This document shows, piece by piece, positions 13,294 through 14,439 of a DNA stretch of 14,439 bases. The translations under genes and the position numbers were made by a program. Each line of letters starts with the position of its first letter. Position 1 is the stretch's first letter. Origin of the DNA: Acidithiobacillus ferruginosus (GTDB lineage: Bacteria; Pseudomonadota; Gammaproteobacteria; Acidithiobacillales; Acidithiobacillaceae). The notes beneath the pieces are model-generated. The model had not been told where the DNA came from. It saw only the letters and a program-made list of their open reading frames with translations, and did no database searches. The stretch is taken from the NCBI RefSeq assembly GCF_018854495.1, contig NZ_JABBDR010000187.1:1-14439 (forward strand). Direction: 5' to 3'.

Positions 13294-14439
13294 TCACGCA
13301 GGAGCGTCGCCGCGCAAGAGGCGGCGGGCGAGGGCGAGGCTCCCGGCATCCCCCACATTGCCGGGGAAAATCACCACCGGCAGTTGGGGGGTGCGAGGAT
13401 GATCGGCAGGGCAGACCACCACCGAGCAGCCCGGCAGTATCTGCCCCATGACCCGCGCCATGCGCAGGGCGAGACCGTCGCTGAGGACATCGTTGGAAGT
13501 GATACCGCCCTTGCTGACGAGGAAACCGAGATCCTCCGGCAAGCTTCGGACGACCTCCATCAAGAAGGCCGACACCGCCTCCCCAAAGGCCAGACGGGCA
13601 GCTTGATCGGCAAAACGGCGCTCCCCACGGCTGGTGTAGATGACGACATCCAGCCCTTTGCCGTGAGCCGCCGCCGCTCGCCGCACAATGGCCTCCAACT
13701 GCGCAGGGCGCTGCGCTCCCTCACAATCTTTCACATCGACCTCTATAGCCTCCAAACCGGGTTCCAGGAGCAGACATTCCAGTTGCTCCGTGGTTTTGCG
13801 CACGTGCGAGCCGACGACGATGGCACCGGCCCGGCCACCGCGCACCAGTTGCGCCATATCCTTGGCTGCCACAGGCTGCGGCGGCAAGTCCGCCAGCGCC
13901 GTCAGCAGGCTGGCGGCACTACGGAAGAGAAAACGCTGGCCTTGTGCCGCGGCAGCCCGTAAATCCCGGGCAAAAGCGGCGAGATCCGCGGGCTCCACCG
14001 CATCCACCACGGCGCAAACGTTGTCCCTCAGGGCCAGCAGACGCGGCAGGCAGCCCGCGCGCAACTCCGCCAGCGTGAAGCGCTCCACCGCCGCCGCCGG
14101 AATCCGTCCCTGGGTCTTCTCCTCCACGTAGTCCGGCAGAAAGCCGTGATGGAAGGCAAACACCGAATCCTTCGCAAATTCGGTCTCATGGGCGGGCGTT
14201 TCCACACCGTTCTGGCGCACGTAATGCACGCCGTCCCGCGTGATGCGTCCGCCCTCAAAAAAGGCGGGGACGAGAAAATGGGCGTCGAAAGGCCCCAACT
14301 CCTCGGTCATCACGTCGGTTTCCACCGGATAATGGCCACGCAAAGTGGAGTCGGAACGACTCACCAGAATAGGCCGCACCGCCCGCCCCGCCGATGCCGC
14401 CCGATCCAGCGCCACCCGCAGATTCCGGCAGATGTCGCG
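13294..14439 (-). CDS. DUF1537 four-carbon acid sugar kinase family protein (5' end outside window)
   Basis: 381 codons are visible and the frame stays open through the right edge (RDICRNLR before the first GTG at 14415), so the true start lies outside; the family is usually 410-480 residues. DUF1537 proteins (OtnK/DtnK type) phosphorylate acid sugars such as threonate or erythronate with ATP. The substrate-side motif SRSDSTLRGHYPVE lies near the visible N-terminus. The C-terminal nucleotide domain has GSHVRKTTEQLE, SKGGITSNDVLSDGL and VIFPGNVGDAGSLA. The last variant, with FPGN, marks a subgroup that differs from the textbook threonate kinases. The stop TGA at 13294-13296 is 14 bp before the glcD ATG, so it is the upstream gene of the glc operon. 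No pdxA2, aldolase or isomerase partner is visible here. Its substrate in this setting is unknown. Confidence 0.85.
   Translation of the reverse strand, partial: RDICRNLRVALDRAASAGRAVRPILVSRSDSTLRGHYPVETDVMTEELGPFDAHFLVPAFFEGGRITRDGVHYVRQNGVETPAHETEFAKDSVFAFHHGFLPDYVEEKTQGRIPAAAVERFTLAELRAGCLPRLLALRDNVCAVVDAVEPADLAAFARDLRAAAAQGQRFLFRSAASLLTALADLPPQPVAAKDMAQLVRGGRAGAIVVGSHVRKTTEQLECLLLEPGLEAIEVDVKDCEGAQRPAQLEAIVRRAAAAHGKGLDVVIYTSRGERRFADQAARLAFGEAVSAFLMEVVRSLPEDLGFLVSKGGITSNDVLSDGLALRMARVMGQILPGCSVVVCPADHPRTPQLPVVIFPGNVGDAGSLALARRLLRGDAPA

Noticed and set aside
13060..13962. 300-codon open frame on the plus strand
   Set aside because: Antisense to glcD and the DUF1537 gene; composition is typical of a GC-rich shadow frame (many Arg, Gly, His, Pro).
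1..14439. CRISPR arrays, rRNA genes or tandem repeats
   Set aside because: No regularly spaced repeats or rRNA-like sequence were seen on reading the window.

Overview
The window looks like part of the chromosome of an autotrophic, probably sulfur- or iron-oxidising proteobacterium of the Acidithiobacillus kind. This rests on gene content, not on a database match: a two-gene inorganic-carbon pump (dabB-dabA), a complete glycolate oxidase (glcD-glcE-glcF) that fits phosphoglycolate salvage in a RubisCO-using cell, and a cytoplasmic PDC-type sensor protein. The right two thirds reads leftward on the minus strand with ordinary, well-packed genes. The left third is a patchwork of mobile and defence remnants.

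Left part, 1-1693 (mostly plus strand): the 3' end of a DUF3732 ATPase gene (an ABC-three-component defence family), a broken copy of the RelE-like N-terminal domain of a helicase family, an intact rhuM gene, then a second, truncated copy of the same helicase N-terminus. Immediately after this comes a 45-bp piece of a tRNA-Phe gene (minus strand, anticodon loop to encoded CCA, 1607-1651). It has no 5' half and is the usual footprint of a tRNA-targeting integrase. Its orientation predicts that the inserted element lies at higher coordinates.

Middle, 1694-3260: unfamiliar accessory genes. On the minus strand a very acidic 57-residue protein is translationally coupled to a 176-residue protein of unknown function. 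Divergent from them on the plus strand are a 33-codon ORF with a good ribosome binding site and a small HIRAN-like protein. A perfect 10-bp inverted repeat sits in the shared promoter region. Two tiny ATGA-linked ORFs follow.

3233-5055: a soluble PDC/Cache-like sensor protein with a strong ribosome binding site, then an internally deleted IS5-family insertion sequence.

5056-9182: dabB and dabA, 2 bp apart. The dabA ribosome binding site lies inside the last codons of dabB. The DabA zinc/active-site residues and the DabB antiporter lysines are present. A 313-bp gap with an AT-rich stretch and a LysR-type half-site pair precedes dabB.

9496-14439: a DUF1537 acid-sugar kinase gene (running off the right edge), glcD, glcE and glcF in one tight operon. 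DUF1537, glc and dab genes all face the same way, so CO2 uptake and disposal of the RubisCO oxygenation by-product sit side by side and may be controlled together.
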